Source: RPQJ01 sp963706755
GTDB lineage: Bacteria > Pseudomonadota > Gammaproteobacteria > Steroidobacterales > Steroidobacteraceae
Reading direction: 5' to 3'
DNA: 64,000 nucleotides
Assembly: GCA_963706755.1 (NCBI GenBank)
Contig: CAVPNH010000007.1
Span: forward strand, 124,001 to 188,000
The position numbers and the translations under genes are program-made. Positions 7,436 to 16,103 of the stretch are shown piece after piece. Position 1 is the stretch's first letter. Each line of letters opens with the position of its first letter. The notes beneath the pieces were generated by a model. That model searched no databases, was not told the origin of the DNA, and saw only the letters and a list, made by a program, of their open reading frames with translations.

Positions 7436-9316
7436 ATGTCTCAGGCGGCGCAGCAGGCACCGGACGTCGAGGCGCTGGTGCGAAAGGCGATCGCGCACTG
7501 GCGCCAGGACCCGTCGCGACTGGTCCAGGTCCTGCGGGAAGTCCAGGAAGCCTTGAATCACGTGCCACCGCGTGCACTGTCGCTGATCGCGCAGTTGCTT
7601 CGGCTGCCGCTGTCGCGCGTGAAGGGCGTCGCAGGTTTCTACTCCTTCCTCTCGATCGAGCCCTGGGGCCGCTACCGCGTGCTCTTCTCGGACAACGTCA
7701 CGGATCGCATGCAGGGCAGCGAGCGACTGCTTGCGGCGATGTGCCATCGCCTCTGGGTCGAGCCCGGCAAGGTCTCGGAGGACGGGCTGGTCAGCGTCGC
7801 GACGACCTCCTGCACCGGCCTCTGCGACCAGGGGCCGGGCATGCTGGTGAACGGACGCGCGATCGGGCGGCTTACCTCCGAGAGAACAGAGCAGATCTGC
7901 GGCCTCATCCTGGGCGACGTCCCGCTAGCCGACTGGCCGCCGGAATTCTTCGTCGTCGAGGACAACGTGCGCCGGTCCGACGCGCTGCTCGGCCACGGCC
8001 TCGAACCCGGTGACGCGATCCGTGCCGCGTTGGGCCGCGGCGCCCAGGGACGCTCCGAGGACGCGGCCAACGAGCGTTCGTGGCGCGAAGGCTACGTGGG
8101 TGCTGCGCTCGGCCCGCTGGCCGTGCTCGAGGAGGTGAAGCGCTCGAACCTGCGCGGGCGCGGCGGCGCGGGTTTCACGACCGGCATCAAGTGGGAAGCC
8201 TGCCGGCACGCGACCGGAAGCGCTCGCTACGTGATCTGCAACGCGGACGAGGGCGAGCCCGGGACCTTCAAGGATCGCGTGCTGCTCTCGAGCCACGCCG
8301 ACCTGCTGTTCGACGGCATGACGGTCGCCGCTTACGCGGTCGGTGCGGCCCAGGGCTTCGTCTACCTGCGTGGTGAGTACCGCTATCTCCTCGACCACCT
8401 GCACGAGGTGCTCGAGCGGCGCCGCGCCGCGAACCTGCTCGGGGCCGCCATCTGCGGCCGGCCGGGCTTCGACTTCGACATCGAGATCCACGTGGGTGCC
8501 GGCTCGTACGTCTGCGGCGAGGAGTCCGCGCTGATCGAGTCGCTGGAGGGCAAGCGCGGCGTGCCGCGCAACCGCCCGCCGTTCCCGGTCACGAGCGGCT
8601 ACCTGCAGCAGCCCACCATCGTGAACAACGTCGAGACGCTCTGCGCCGCGGCGCTCATCGCGGTGCGCGGCGGCGACTGGTACCGCTCGATCGGCACGCT
8701 CAAGTCCTCGGGCACGAAGATCCTGTCCGTCGCCGGCGATTGCGCACGTCCGGGTCTCTACGAGTACCCGTTCGGCGTGACGCTGCGACAGGTGCTCGAG
8801 GACTGCGGTGCCGCGCAGGTGCAGGCCGTGCAGGTGAGCGGGCCATCCGGCACCTGCGTGGACGAGGACGAGTTCGACCGGCGCATCGCGTTCGAAGACC
8901 TGCCGACCGCGGGCGCCTTCACGATCTTCGACACGAGCCGCGACATGTTCGAGGTGGCGCGCGCCTACACGCAGTTCTTCGCGCACGAGAGCTGCGGCTT
9001 CTGCACGCCCTGCCGCGCCGGCACCTCGATGTTGATGCACTCAATGGAAAAGATCCGCGACGGCAACGGCACCTTGCACGACCTGCGCGAGATCGCAAGG
9101 CTGAACCGCGTGCTGCTCATGTCCGCGCACTGCGGACTTGGCCACACGGCCTGCAACCCGATCCTCGACACCATGAAGAAGTTCCGCCCCATGTACGAGC
9201 GTCGCCTGCGCTCGCGCGACTTCGCGCCGGCCTTCGACCTCGATGCTGCGCTCGGCCGCGCGCGCCAGATGACCGGTCGCGACGACCCGGGCGCGCACCT
9301 GGAGAACCAGCCGTGA
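7436..9316 (+). CDS. hoxF: NAD-reducing [NiFe] hydrogenase, diaphorase subunit HoxF
   Basis: FMN/NAD-binding subunit of the soluble NAD-linked hydrogenase; it passes hydrogen-derived electrons to NAD+. The 626 residues join a NuoE-like part (about 10-165) to a NuoF-like part (about 190-600), the arrangement known from Ralstonia-type HoxF. In the NuoE-like part only one Cys pair is visible (SCTGLC); where the first pair is expected the sequence reads VLFSDNVTDR. The NuoF part has RGRGGAGFTTGIKW (NAD), CNADEGEPGTFKDR (FMN), GAGSYVCGEESALIESLEG, and the 4Fe-4S motif ESCGFCTPCRAG with a later Cys in SAHCGLGH/TACNP. Its stop overlaps the hoxU start, showing translational coupling. Confidence 0.95.
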   Translation: MSQAAQQAPDVEALVRKAIAHWRQDPSRLVQVLREVQEALNHVPPRALSLIAQLLRLPLSRVKGVAGFYSFLSIEPWGRYRVLFSDNVTDRMQGSERLLAAMCHRLWVEPGKVSEDGLVSVATTSCTGLCDQGPGMLVNGRAIGRLTSERTEQICGLILGDVPLADWPPEFFVVEDNVRRSDALLGHGLEPGDAIRAALGRGAQGRSEDAANERSWREGYVGAALGPLAVLEEVKRSNLRGRGGAGFTTGIKWEACRHATGSARYVICNADEGEPGTFKDRVLLSSHADLLFDGMTVAAYAVGAAQGFVYLRGEYRYLLDHLHEVLERRRAANLLGAAICGRPGFDFDIEIHVGAGSYVCGEESALIESLEGKRGVPRNRPPFPVTSGYLQQPTIVNNVETLCAAALIAVRGGDWYRSIGTLKSSGTKILSVAGDCARPGLYEYPFGVTLRQVLEDCGAAQVQAVQVSGPSGTCVDEDEFDRRIAFEDLPTAGAFTIFDTSRDMFEVARAYTQFFAHESCGFCTPCRAGTSMLMHSMEKIRDGNGTLHDLREIARLNRVLLMSAHCGLGHTACNPILDTMKKFRPMYERRLRSRDFAPAFDLDAALGRARQMTGRDDPGAHLENQP

Positions 9317-10050
9317 GCGAGCGTCCGGCCTTCCTGCTCGACGGAGAGGAGGTGCCGTTCACGCCGGGACAGACGGTGCTGCAGGCAGCGCTCACCGCCG
9401 GCCGCTACATTCCGCACCTCTGCTATCACCCGGAGTTCACGCCGCACGGCAGCTGCAAGGTCTGCACCGCGAAGGTGAACGGCCGCACGGTCGCCTCCTG
9501 CACCACGCCCGCCGAGTCGGCCATCGAGGTCGAGAGCAACACCCAGGAGCTGAACGACCTGCGGCGCACGCTGGTGCAGATGCTGTTCGCCGAGGGCAAC
9601 CACTTCTGCCCGTCCTGCGAGAAGAGCGGCAACTGCGTGTTGCAGGCGCTCGGCTACGATCTCGGCGTGATGACAGCCGGGTTCCGGCACCTCTACCCGG
9701 ACCGCCCGGTGGATGCCTCGCACCCGGAGCTGCTGCTCGACTTCAACCGCTGCGTGCTCTGCGAGCTGTGCGTCCGGGCCTCGCGCGACGTGGACGGCAA
9801 GAGCGTTTTCGCGCTCTCGGGTCGCGGGCTCACCAAGCACCTGATCGTGAATTCCGAGAGCGGGCGCCTCGCCGACACCGACGTGGCGGTGACCGACAAG
9901 GCGGTGGAGGTCTGCCCGGTGGGAGTGATCCTGCGCAAGCGTGTCGGGTTCGCAAAGCCCATCGGCCAGCGCCGTTACGACAGGCGGCCGATCAGCGCGC
10001 AGGCGCTCGACGACGCGCCGCGTCCGCCCGAGGGAGGCGGAGATGCCTGA
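9313..10050 (+). CDS. hoxU: NAD-reducing hydrogenase, diaphorase iron-sulfur subunit HoxU
   Basis: Electron-transfer subunit (NuoG N-terminal-like) linking HoxF to the hydrogenase module. GTG at 9313 overlaps the hoxF stop by 4 bases and the product opens VSERPAFLLDGEEVPF, the normal ferredoxin-fold first strand. Cluster motifs in order: CYHPEF...GSCKVC with a later Cys in VASC (2Fe-2S), NHFCPSCEKSGNC (H/C3 4Fe-4S), and CVLCELCVRASRDV...VCPVGVI (4Fe-4S). About 245 residues, normal for HoxU. Its end overlaps the hoxY start by 8 bases. Confidence 0.94.
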   Translation: MSERPAFLLDGEEVPFTPGQTVLQAALTAGRYIPHLCYHPEFTPHGSCKVCTAKVNGRTVASCTTPAESAIEVESNTQELNDLRRTLVQMLFAEGNHFCPSCEKSGNCVLQALGYDLGVMTAGFRHLYPDRPVDASHPELLLDFNRCVLCELCVRASRDVDGKSVFALSGRGLTKHLIVNSESGRLADTDVAVTDKAVEVCPVGVILRKRVGFAKPIGQRRYDRRPISAQALDDAPRPPEGGGDA

Positions 10051-10621
10051 CGCTCCGGTCGTACCCGCAGTGCCCGCCGGCGCCCCGCGGAAGCTGCGCA
10101 TCGCGACGACGTCGCTTGCCGGCTGCTTCGGTTGCCACATGTCGTTCCTCGACATCGACGAGCGGCTCTTCGCGCTGCTCGAGCGCGTCGAATTCGATCG
10201 ATCGCCGCTCACCGACATCAAGCACTGCGGCCCCTGCGACATCGGCATCATCGAGGGCGGGCTCTGCAACGCCGAGAACGTGCACGTGCTGCGCGAGTTC
10301 CGCGCCAACTGCAAGGTGCTGGTGGCGATGGGCGCCTGCGCGGTGACGGGCGGGCTGCCGGCGCAGCGCAATCACCTCGACCTCGGCCAGTGCCTCCAGG
10401 AGGTGTACGTTACCGATCCCGGCGTCGGCCTCGGCCGCGTGCCGAGCGACCCCGAACTGCCGCTGCCGCTCGACAAGGTGCATCCGCTGCACGAGGTCGT
10501 GCGGGTGGACTACTTCATTCCGGGCTGTCCACCCTCGGGGGACGCGATCTGGAAGTTCCTCACCGACCTGATCGAGGGCCGCACGCCGAAGCTCGGCCAC
10601 GGCCTGATCAGCTACGACTGA
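10043..10621 (+). CDS. hoxY: NAD-reducing hydrogenase, small subunit HoxY
   Basis: Small hydrogenase subunit carrying the iron-sulfur cluster next to the [NiFe] site. About 192 residues from the ATG at 10043, which overlaps the hoxU end. Cluster ligands are seen in LAGCFGCHMSF, HCGPCDIGIIEGG, MGACAVTGG and FIPGCPPSGD. It lacks a Tat signal and a C-terminal extension, so the enzyme is cytoplasmic. FMN is expected from the family. HoxH follows 18 bases later. Confidence 0.94.
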   Translation: MPDAPVVPAVPAGAPRKLRIATTSLAGCFGCHMSFLDIDERLFALLERVEFDRSPLTDIKHCGPCDIGIIEGGLCNAENVHVLREFRANCKVLVAMGACAVTGGLPAQRNHLDLGQCLQEVYVTDPGVGLGRVPSDPELPLPLDKVHPLHEVVRVDYFIPGCPPSGDAIWKFLTDLIEGRTPKLGHGLISYD

Positions 10622-10639
10622 CCTGGACGAACGACCGCC

Positions 10640-12106
10640 ATGAGCCTTGCCGCACCCGAGACCGCGCGAAACAAGGACGGCCTGCGCCGCGTCGTCATCG
10701 AGCCGCTGTCACGCGTCGAGGGACACGGCAAGGTCACGCTCCTCATGGACGAGGACGGCCACGTGCAGCAGGCTCGGCTGCACATCGTGGAGTTCCGCGC
10801 CTTCGAGAAGTTCATCCAGGGCCGGCCGTACTGGGAGGTGCCGGTCATGGTGCAGCGCCTGTGCGGCATCTGCCCGGTGAGCCATCACCTCGCCGCATCC
10901 AAGGCGCTCGACCAGGTCGTCGGCGCGAAACAGCTCACGCCCACCGCGGAGAAGATCCGCCGCCTCATGCACTACGGCCAGATCCTGCAGTCGCACGCGC
11001 TGCACTTCTTCCATCTCTCGTCGCCGGACCTGCTGTTCGGTTTCGACTCCGACGTCGCGCGGCGCAACATCATGGGCGTCGCGGCGGCCTACCCCGACGT
11101 CGCGCGGCAGGGCGTGCTGCTCCGCAAGTACGGGCAGGAGATCATCCGCCACACGGCAGGCAAGCGCATCCACGGCACGGGTTCGGTGCCGGGCGGCGTG
11201 AACAAGAGCCTGGCCGTCGCCGAGCGCGACGAGCTCCTGCGCGACATCTACCAGATCGTGGGCTGGAGCCGCGACGCGGTGCGGCTGGTGCGCCAGCTGT
11301 TCGAGGCCAGCCTCGACGAGTTCCGCGCCTTCGGCAGCTTCCGCGCCCACACGCTTTGCCTGGTGCGCGCCGACGGCGCGCTCGACCTCTACCACGGAGG
11401 ACTGCGCGCGCGCGATGCGGACAACCGCCGGATCTTCGACCACGTGGACTACTCGCGTTACTGGGACCAGATCTCCGAGGAAGTGAAGGACTGGTCCTAC
11501 ATGAAGTTCCCGTTCCTGCGTTCGCTCGGGCCCGAGGATGGCTGGTACCGTGTGGGTCCGCTCACGCGCGTGACGCGCTGCGACTTCATCCCGACACCGC
11601 TCGCCGACCGCGAGCGTCGCGAGTTCCTGGCCTTCGACGAGGGCCGCGCGGCGCTGGCCACGCTCGGCTTCCACTGGGCGCGCATGATCGAGATGCTGCA
11701 CGCCGCGGAGAGCATCAAGGACCTGCTGCACGACGACGACGTGCTGGGCCGCGACCTCATGGCAGGCGGCGAGCGGCAGGCCCGCGGCGTCGGCGTGATC
11801 GAGGCTCCGCGCGGCACGCTCATCCACCACTATCGCGTGGACGAGAACGACCAGGTGGCGCGCGCCAACCTGATCGTCTCCACGACCCACAACAACCAGG
11901 CGATGAACAACGCGATCCGCGAGGTGGCGCGGCGCTACCTGGACGGCCGCACGCTCACCGAGGGGCTCCTGAACCACATCGAGGTCGCGGTGCGCGCCTT
12001 CGATCCGTGCCTCTCCTGCGCAACGCACGCCATGGGCAAGATGCCGCTGTCCGTGCAGCTCGTGGACGCCGACGGCACGCTCGTGGACACGCTGGTGCGC
12101 GGATGA
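10640..12106 (+). CDS. hoxH: NAD-reducing hydrogenase, large subunit HoxH
   Basis: Catalytic [NiFe] subunit, 488 residues. The N-terminal L1 motif is RLCGICPVSHH and the C-terminal L2 motif is DPCLSCATHAMG, supplying the four nickel-binding cysteines. IEPLSRVEGHGKV at the start is typical. After the conserved His (CATH) there is a tail AMGKMPLSVQLVDADGT... of about 25 residues, which the endopeptidase HoxW would remove after nickel insertion. No hyp (hypA-F) maturation genes are in the window, so they must be elsewhere. Confidence 0.95.
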   Translation: MSLAAPETARNKDGLRRVVIEPLSRVEGHGKVTLLMDEDGHVQQARLHIVEFRAFEKFIQGRPYWEVPVMVQRLCGICPVSHHLAASKALDQVVGAKQLTPTAEKIRRLMHYGQILQSHALHFFHLSSPDLLFGFDSDVARRNIMGVAAAYPDVARQGVLLRKYGQEIIRHTAGKRIHGTGSVPGGVNKSLAVAERDELLRDIYQIVGWSRDAVRLVRQLFEASLDEFRAFGSFRAHTLCLVRADGALDLYHGGLRARDADNRRIFDHVDYSRYWDQISEEVKDWSYMKFPFLRSLGPEDGWYRVGPLTRVTRCDFIPTPLADRERREFLAFDEGRAALATLGFHWARMIEMLHAAESIKDLLHDDDVLGRDLMAGGERQARGVGVIEAPRGTLIHHYRVDENDQVARANLIVSTTHNNQAMNNAIREVARRYLDGRTLTEGLLNHIEVAVRAFDPCLSCATHAMGKMPLSVQLVDADGTLVDTLVRG

Positions 12107-12131
12107 ACGGGAAGCCTTCGCCGGTGGTCCG

Positions 12132-12602
12132 ATGAGGCAACATCCCGCGCCGGTGCTGGTGCTGGCGGTCGGCAACCCGAGCCGCGGCGACGACGCGCTG
12201 GGGCCCCTGCTCGCGGACCGGCTCGCGGCCGCGGCGCTGCCCGGGGTCGAGGTCATCACCGAGTTCCAGCTGCAGGTCGAGAACTCGCTGGATATCGAGG
12301 GACGCGAAAGGGTGATCTTCATCGACGCCGGGGTCGACACACGCGCTCCCTTCGAGGTTCGTGAAGCCACGCCTGCCGCCGACTTTCTGCACACGTCCCA
12401 CGCGCTGTCGCCGGAAGCCGTGCTTGCCACTTACCTGCGAATCAAGGGCGAGGCGCCACCGCCGGCCACGATCCTGTGCGTGCGAGGGGAATCGTTCGAG
12501 CTGGGGGAGGGACTGAGCCGCGACGCCGCGGCACACCTCCAGGCGGCCTGGCCGAAGTTGGCCAGTCTCTGCGCGGTCGGAGTTGCCGAGACCCACGCCT
12601 GA
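12132..12602 (+). CDS. hoxW: Hydrogenase maturation endopeptidase HoxW
   Basis: Nickel-dependent protease (HycI/HoxW family) expected to trim the C terminus of HoxH. Begins with VLVLAVGNPSRGDDALGPLLAD, the classic GNxxRGDDG-type metal site with Asp. IFIDAGVD supplies the second acidic region and TSHALSPEAVL the metal-binding His. About 156 residues, normal. It lies 25 bases after hoxH, giving the gene order hoxF-U-Y-H-W as in Ralstonia-type soluble hydrogenases; no hoxI or hoxE follows. Confidence 0.92.
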   Translation: MRQHPAPVLVLAVGNPSRGDDALGPLLADRLAAAALPGVEVITEFQLQVENSLDIEGRERVIFIDAGVDTRAPFEVREATPAADFLHTSHALSPEAVLATYLRIKGEAPPPATILCVRGESFELGEGLSRDAAAHLQAAWPKLASLCAVGVAETHA

Positions 12603-12790
12603 TTCGCCATTGTCACTGCGATCCCGAGTGCGCCAGCCGGATCGCAACTGGATGACTCTTGAGTGCCGTCCTTCCTGTTCCTGTGATCGACTGCACGATT
12701 ATTCGCACTGCAGCTGCCGTATTGTTGCACTGCAGCAGCACGACGCCCATCCTGTTCGTCGCGCCAACAAGGCACGAACGGAGAATTGTC

Positions 12791-12868
12791 ATGGGCGTGA
12801 TCGCAATCGTGATGCTGAGTTCTGTCGCGCTCTACCTGCTCCAGCAGATCGGCGACCTCGAATCCTGA
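12791..12868 (+). CDS. Possible 25-residue single-span membrane peptide
   Basis: Short ORF encoding a peptide that starts MGVIAIVMLSSVALYLLQ and ends QIGDLES. It is one hydrophobic stretch with a short polar tail. A strong GGAGAA sequence sits 5 bases before its ATG, better than most sites in this window. It lies 188 bases after hoxW, in otherwise gene-poor DNA (12603-12935), and ends before the convergent aldo/keto reductase. I do not recognise a family. It could be a small membrane protein or chance. Confidence 0.4.
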   Translation: MGVIAIVMLSSVALYLLQQIGDLES

Positions 12869-12935
12869 CCGCAGCAACCGGGGGCAGGGCGAATGCATCG
12901 GGGCAATCGCGCCCAGCGTGATGCACTCGACCGGC

Positions 12936-13970
12936 TCAGCCGCGCTCGGGCACCTTCGCCCGGTACCCACCCTGAAGCCCAATCATCCAGCCCGGATACT
13001 CCGCCGGCAGCTGGCTCACCTTCTCCAGAGTCGCAAGGTCCTCGGCGGATAGCACTAGCTTCGTCGCGGCGATGTTGTCCGTGAGTTGCGCCGCGGTCTT
13101 CGCGCCGATGATCACCGACGAGACGACGGGCCGCGCCAGCAGCCACGCGAGCGCCACCTGCGCGACCGACACGCCGTGCCGCGCGGCGATCGGGCGCATC
13201 GCATCCACGCAGTCGAATGCACGCGGCTTGTCTACCGGCGGGAAGTCGAAGGTGTCGCGACGGCTGTCGCCCGGTCCCTTGCCGTCGCGGGCGAACTTGC
13301 CGGTGAGCAGGCCGCCGGCCAGCGGGCTCCACACCATGAGGCCGAGCTGCTGGTCCCGGATCAGCGGGAGCAGCTCACGCTCCAGATCGCGACCCGCCAG
13401 CGTGTAGTACGCCTGAACGCTCACGAACCGCGCCCAGCTTCGCTGGTCCGAGATCGCGAGCGCCTTCATCACCTGCCAGGCCGCGAGATTGCAGAGGCCC
13501 ACGTAACGCACCTTCCCGCTCCGCACCATGTCGTTCAGCGTGGAGAGCGTGTCCTCGAGCGGCGTCAGCGGGTCGAAGCCGTGCAGCTGGTAGAGGTCGA
13601 CGTGGTCGAGCTGCAGCCGCTTCAAGCTCGCATCCAGCGAGTTCATGAGGTGGTACCGCGACTGTCCGCGGCCGTTCGGCGACTCGTCCATGCTGCCGGT
13701 GGCCTTGGTCGCGACCACGATCTGGTCCCGCGGCAGGCGCAGGTCCTTGAACGCCTGGCCGACCAGCGACTCCGCCTGGCCGATCGCGTAGACGTTGGCG
13801 GTGTCGAAGAAATTGATCCCTTGCTCGAACGCCTGGCCGACCAGGGTGTTGACCGGCTCCTGGCCCAGCCCGCCCATCACCTTCCAGAAGCCTTCGCTGC
13901 CGAAGGTCATGGTGCCTAGGCACATCTCGGAGACGTAGAGGCCGGTCTTACCTAGAAGTCGATATTTCAT
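12936..13970 (-). CDS. Aldo/keto reductase
   Basis: NADPH-dependent carbonyl reductase of the (beta/alpha)8 AKR superfamily, about 344 residues. The ATG at 13970 follows GGAGGGAAGCA and opens MKYRLLGKTGLYVSEMCLGTM. Catalytic residues are visible in FFDTANVY (Asp, Tyr), VVATKATG (Lys) and YQLHGFDP (His). The C-terminal cofactor motif is SVIIGAKTAAQLTDNI. It resembles the YajO/Tas-like group of general aldehyde reductases; the physiological substrate is unknown. Stands alone, convergent with the hydrogenase operon. Confidence 0.9.
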   Translation of the reverse strand: MKYRLLGKTGLYVSEMCLGTMTFGSEGFWKVMGGLGQEPVNTLVGQAFEQGINFFDTANVYAIGQAESLVGQAFKDLRLPRDQIVVATKATGSMDESPNGRGQSRYHLMNSLDASLKRLQLDHVDLYQLHGFDPLTPLEDTLSTLNDMVRSGKVRYVGLCNLAAWQVMKALAISDQRSWARFVSVQAYYTLAGRDLERELLPLIRDQQLGLMVWSPLAGGLLTGKFARDGKGPGDSRRDTFDFPPVDKPRAFDCVDAMRPIAARHGVSVAQVALAWLLARPVVSSVIIGAKTAAQLTDNIAATKLVLSAEDLATLEKVSQLPAEYPGWMIGLQGGYRAKVPERG

Positions 13971-14293
13971 TGCTTCCCTCCTCAGGCCCGTCCGCCGGGA
14001 GGCGGTCGGTAACAATCGGCTCGCGCACCCATGGATTGAAGCACGGTTTACCCCCAGGCAAACGGGGCCATCATTCCCCTGAATCGCCGATCTTCCGCCT
14101 GCATCTCCGATCGTCGCCCAACCCGGCCCCTGGGAGTGTCTTTGAGGCCTGGCCCGGCCGAATCCAAGCCTCCCTGGCGTAATAAAACCTTTGTAATCAT
14201 GTGCTTGAGAAGAGCGCGGCAATACCGTTATTGCAGTGCAACAAATCCTGTGTAGCATGAAACCCGTCGAAAACCCCGGGTCGTAAACGGCCC
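13971..14293. promoter_or_regulatory. Divergent intergenic region with a GCAATA/TATTGC inverted repeat
   Basis: About 320 bases between the reductase (minus) and a small membrane protein gene (plus). A 6-base inverted repeat GCAATA-CCGT-TATTGC lies at 14219-14234, about 60-70 bases before the downstream start, a plausible operator. A CCGCC-GGGA-GGCGG hairpin lies near the reductase end. No gene was found. Confidence 0.35.
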
Positions 14294-14674
14294 ATGGAGC
14301 CCAGAATGGAACGCGAGTGGTTTGCTACCGTCCGCCTGATGCAGGCCGAGATCGGTTTGATGGTCGCGGTCGCGGTCATGGCCCTCTTGGTCATTATTGC
14401 GCGCCTCGCCCGGGACCCCTCCGAACCCGCCGTCCGCTGGCTGGCGGACCGCGCCCGGGGCACGAGGCCCGTCTCGCAGCACTCCGCTGAAGCGATTGCC
14501 GGAGTGACGGCGCCGGTCCCGGTCGGATCGGTCGGGGCGGTGACCGAACAGTGGACCGCCACGCCGGAGTGGCTCGATCGCCTGCTGGGCCGCACTTCGC
14601 CACAGGAAGCTCGGCCTGCTGCCAGCCCGCAGGACCCGCCGGCGGACCCCGAATCCGGGCGGCGTGTTGCCTGA
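14294..14674 (+). CDS. Small single-span membrane protein, unknown function
   Basis: 126 residues. A short N-terminal segment (MEREWFATVRLMQAEIG) is followed by one strong transmembrane helix (LMVAVAVMALLVIIARLA, about residues 22-40) and a polar, Pro/Ala-rich C-terminal part with no recognised domain. An internal ATG at 14306 has GGAG six bases upstream and may be the true start. The desaturase gene begins 165 bases downstream. I do not recognise a family; it might be a short cytoplasmic-tailed membrane anchor. Confidence 0.55.
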   Translation: MEPRMEREWFATVRLMQAEIGLMVAVAVMALLVIIARLARDPSEPAVRWLADRARGTRPVSQHSAEAIAGVTAPVPVGSVGAVTEQWTATPEWLDRLLGRTSPQEARPAASPQDPPADPESGRRVA

Positions 14675-14839
14675 TTTCGCCGTCGCGGGCGGCGGGCGCC
14701 GGAGTTTCAACCGGAGTGCACCGGCGACGAGACTCATCAAAGCCTTACGGTTCAATGCCTTGCGGTAGCCGAGCGGCCCGAATCGCCACAGAGTAAACTG
14801 AACGTACCTTTTTGCCCTGCCTGCGCTGGTAACCCTCTG

Positions 14840-15997
14840 ATGCAAAACGAATCTCCGGTGCGTGACGAACACGCGCCGATCAACTGGCTCACGATGATTC
14901 TCTTCACCGTGACGCCCCTCGCGGCGCTGGTGTTCGTGCCTTGGTACGGCCTCACCCACGGCTACAGCGTGGCGTCCGTGGTCCTGTTCGTCGTGCTGCA
15001 GTGGTTCGGCGGCCTCTCGATCACGGCCGGCTACCACCGCCTCTGGTCCCACCGCACCTACAACGCACACTGGACGGCACGGCTGTTCTTCATGCTGTTC
15101 GGCGCAATGTCCTTGCAGAACAGCATCCTGATCTGGTCCTCGCAGCACCGCACCCACCACCGGTTCGTGGACGACGTGCACAAGGACCCGTACAGCGCGA
15201 AGCGCGGCTTCTGGTTCTCGCACATGGGCTGGATCCTCCGGGACTACCCGAGCGGCTTGAACGACTTCTCCAACGCGCGCGACCTCGAGCGCGACCCGAT
15301 GGTGATGTTCCAGCACCGCTACTACGTGCCGCTCACCATTTTCATGAACGTCGCCTTCCCGCTGATGCTCGGCTGGGTCGTGGGCGACATCTGGGGCGTG
15401 TTCCTGCTCGCAGGGCTCTTGCGCCTCGTGCTCAACCACCACTGCACCTGGTTCATCAACTCGCTCGCCCACATGTGGGGCTCGCAGCCCTACACCGACG
15501 AGAACAGCGCGCGCGACAACGGCGCGCTCGCGTTCCTCACCTTCGGCGAGGGCTACCACAACTTCCACCACATCTTCCAGAACGACTACCGCAACGGTAT
15601 TCACTGGTGGCAGTGGGACCCGACCAAGTGGCTGATCAACACGATGTCGGCCTTGGGCCTCGCGGACAACATGAAGACCGTGCCGGAGCTCTGGATTCAG
15701 CGCGCCCAGCTCGCCATGCAGTTCAAGCGCATGGAGGCGGCGATCGAGAAGCGCCGCGCGCGTGGCGCTGACGAGCAGATCGAACGCCTGAGGGCGCGCG
15801 TCGCGGAAGAGTACGCGTCGTTCCGCAGGGCGCTCGAGGAGTGGTCGAAGCTGCGCGACCAGTGGGTCACCGACCGCAAGCAGCGCCTGCTGCAGCGCTG
15901 GGAGGAGACGAGCTTCCGCTCCCGCATGCGCGAGATCGAGCACAGCCTGCGCGCGCAGCGGCGCCGGCTGCAGGAGATGACGAAGGCCTACGCCTAG
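14840..15997 (+). CDS. Acyl-CoA/acyl-lipid delta-9-type fatty acid desaturase
   Basis: Membrane di-iron desaturase introducing a cis double bond in saturated acyl chains, an oxygen-dependent reaction. The three histidine boxes are present: HRLWSHR, HRTHHR and HNFHH, in the spacing of the stearoyl-CoA desaturase (Ole1/DesC) family. Hydrophobic segments lie at about 15-35, 40-65, 90-110 and 155-205. The tail beyond about residue 285 is a charged, Arg/Glu-rich probable coiled coil (ERLRARVAEEYASFRRALEE) not needed for catalysis and found in proteobacterial members. 385 residues. A perfect palindrome begins at the base after the stop codon and may terminate transcription. Confidence 0.92.
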   Translation: MQNESPVRDEHAPINWLTMILFTVTPLAALVFVPWYGLTHGYSVASVVLFVVLQWFGGLSITAGYHRLWSHRTYNAHWTARLFFMLFGAMSLQNSILIWSSQHRTHHRFVDDVHKDPYSAKRGFWFSHMGWILRDYPSGLNDFSNARDLERDPMVMFQHRYYVPLTIFMNVAFPLMLGWVVGDIWGVFLLAGLLRLVLNHHCTWFINSLAHMWGSQPYTDENSARDNGALAFLTFGEGYHNFHHIFQNDYRNGIHWWQWDPTKWLINTMSALGLADNMKTVPELWIQRAQLAMQFKRMEAAIEKRRARGADEQIERLRARVAEEYASFRRALEEWSKLRDQWVTDRKQRLLQRWEETSFRSRMREIEHSLRAQRRRLQEMTKAYA

Positions 15998-16052
15998 GAA
16001 ATAGGGGACATTCTCCTTTTCCGAAGCGGAAAAGGAGAATGTCCCCTATTTC
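15998..16052. repeat. Perfect 26-bp palindrome with 3-base loop (REP-like)
   Basis: Arms 15998-16023 and 16027-16052 are exact reverse complements; the loop is AAG. The arm contains GGGGACATTCTCC, the same core as the repeats at 6672-6766. It starts directly after the desaturase TAG, so it can act as a strong hairpin terminator or mRNA stabiliser, but lacks a T-run. The composition and dispersion suggest a REP/RAYT-type mobile repeat; no RAYT gene is seen here. Confidence 0.85.
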
Positions 16053-16103
16053 AGGCCTCGCTGCGTTAGCGGGCGGCCTCGAGCCGGTGTGAAAGCATCG
16101 GCG

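Noticed and set aside
10132..12135. A 667-residue plus-strand frame overlapping hoxY/hoxH
   Set aside because: Shifted frame of hoxH with Arg/Pro/His-rich composition and no hydrogenase motifs; the true hoxH frame explains the region.
14228..15943. A 571-residue minus-strand frame opposite the desaturase
   Set aside because: Antisense shadow of the desaturase gene; composition unlike protein, and the plus-strand histidine boxes are decisive.
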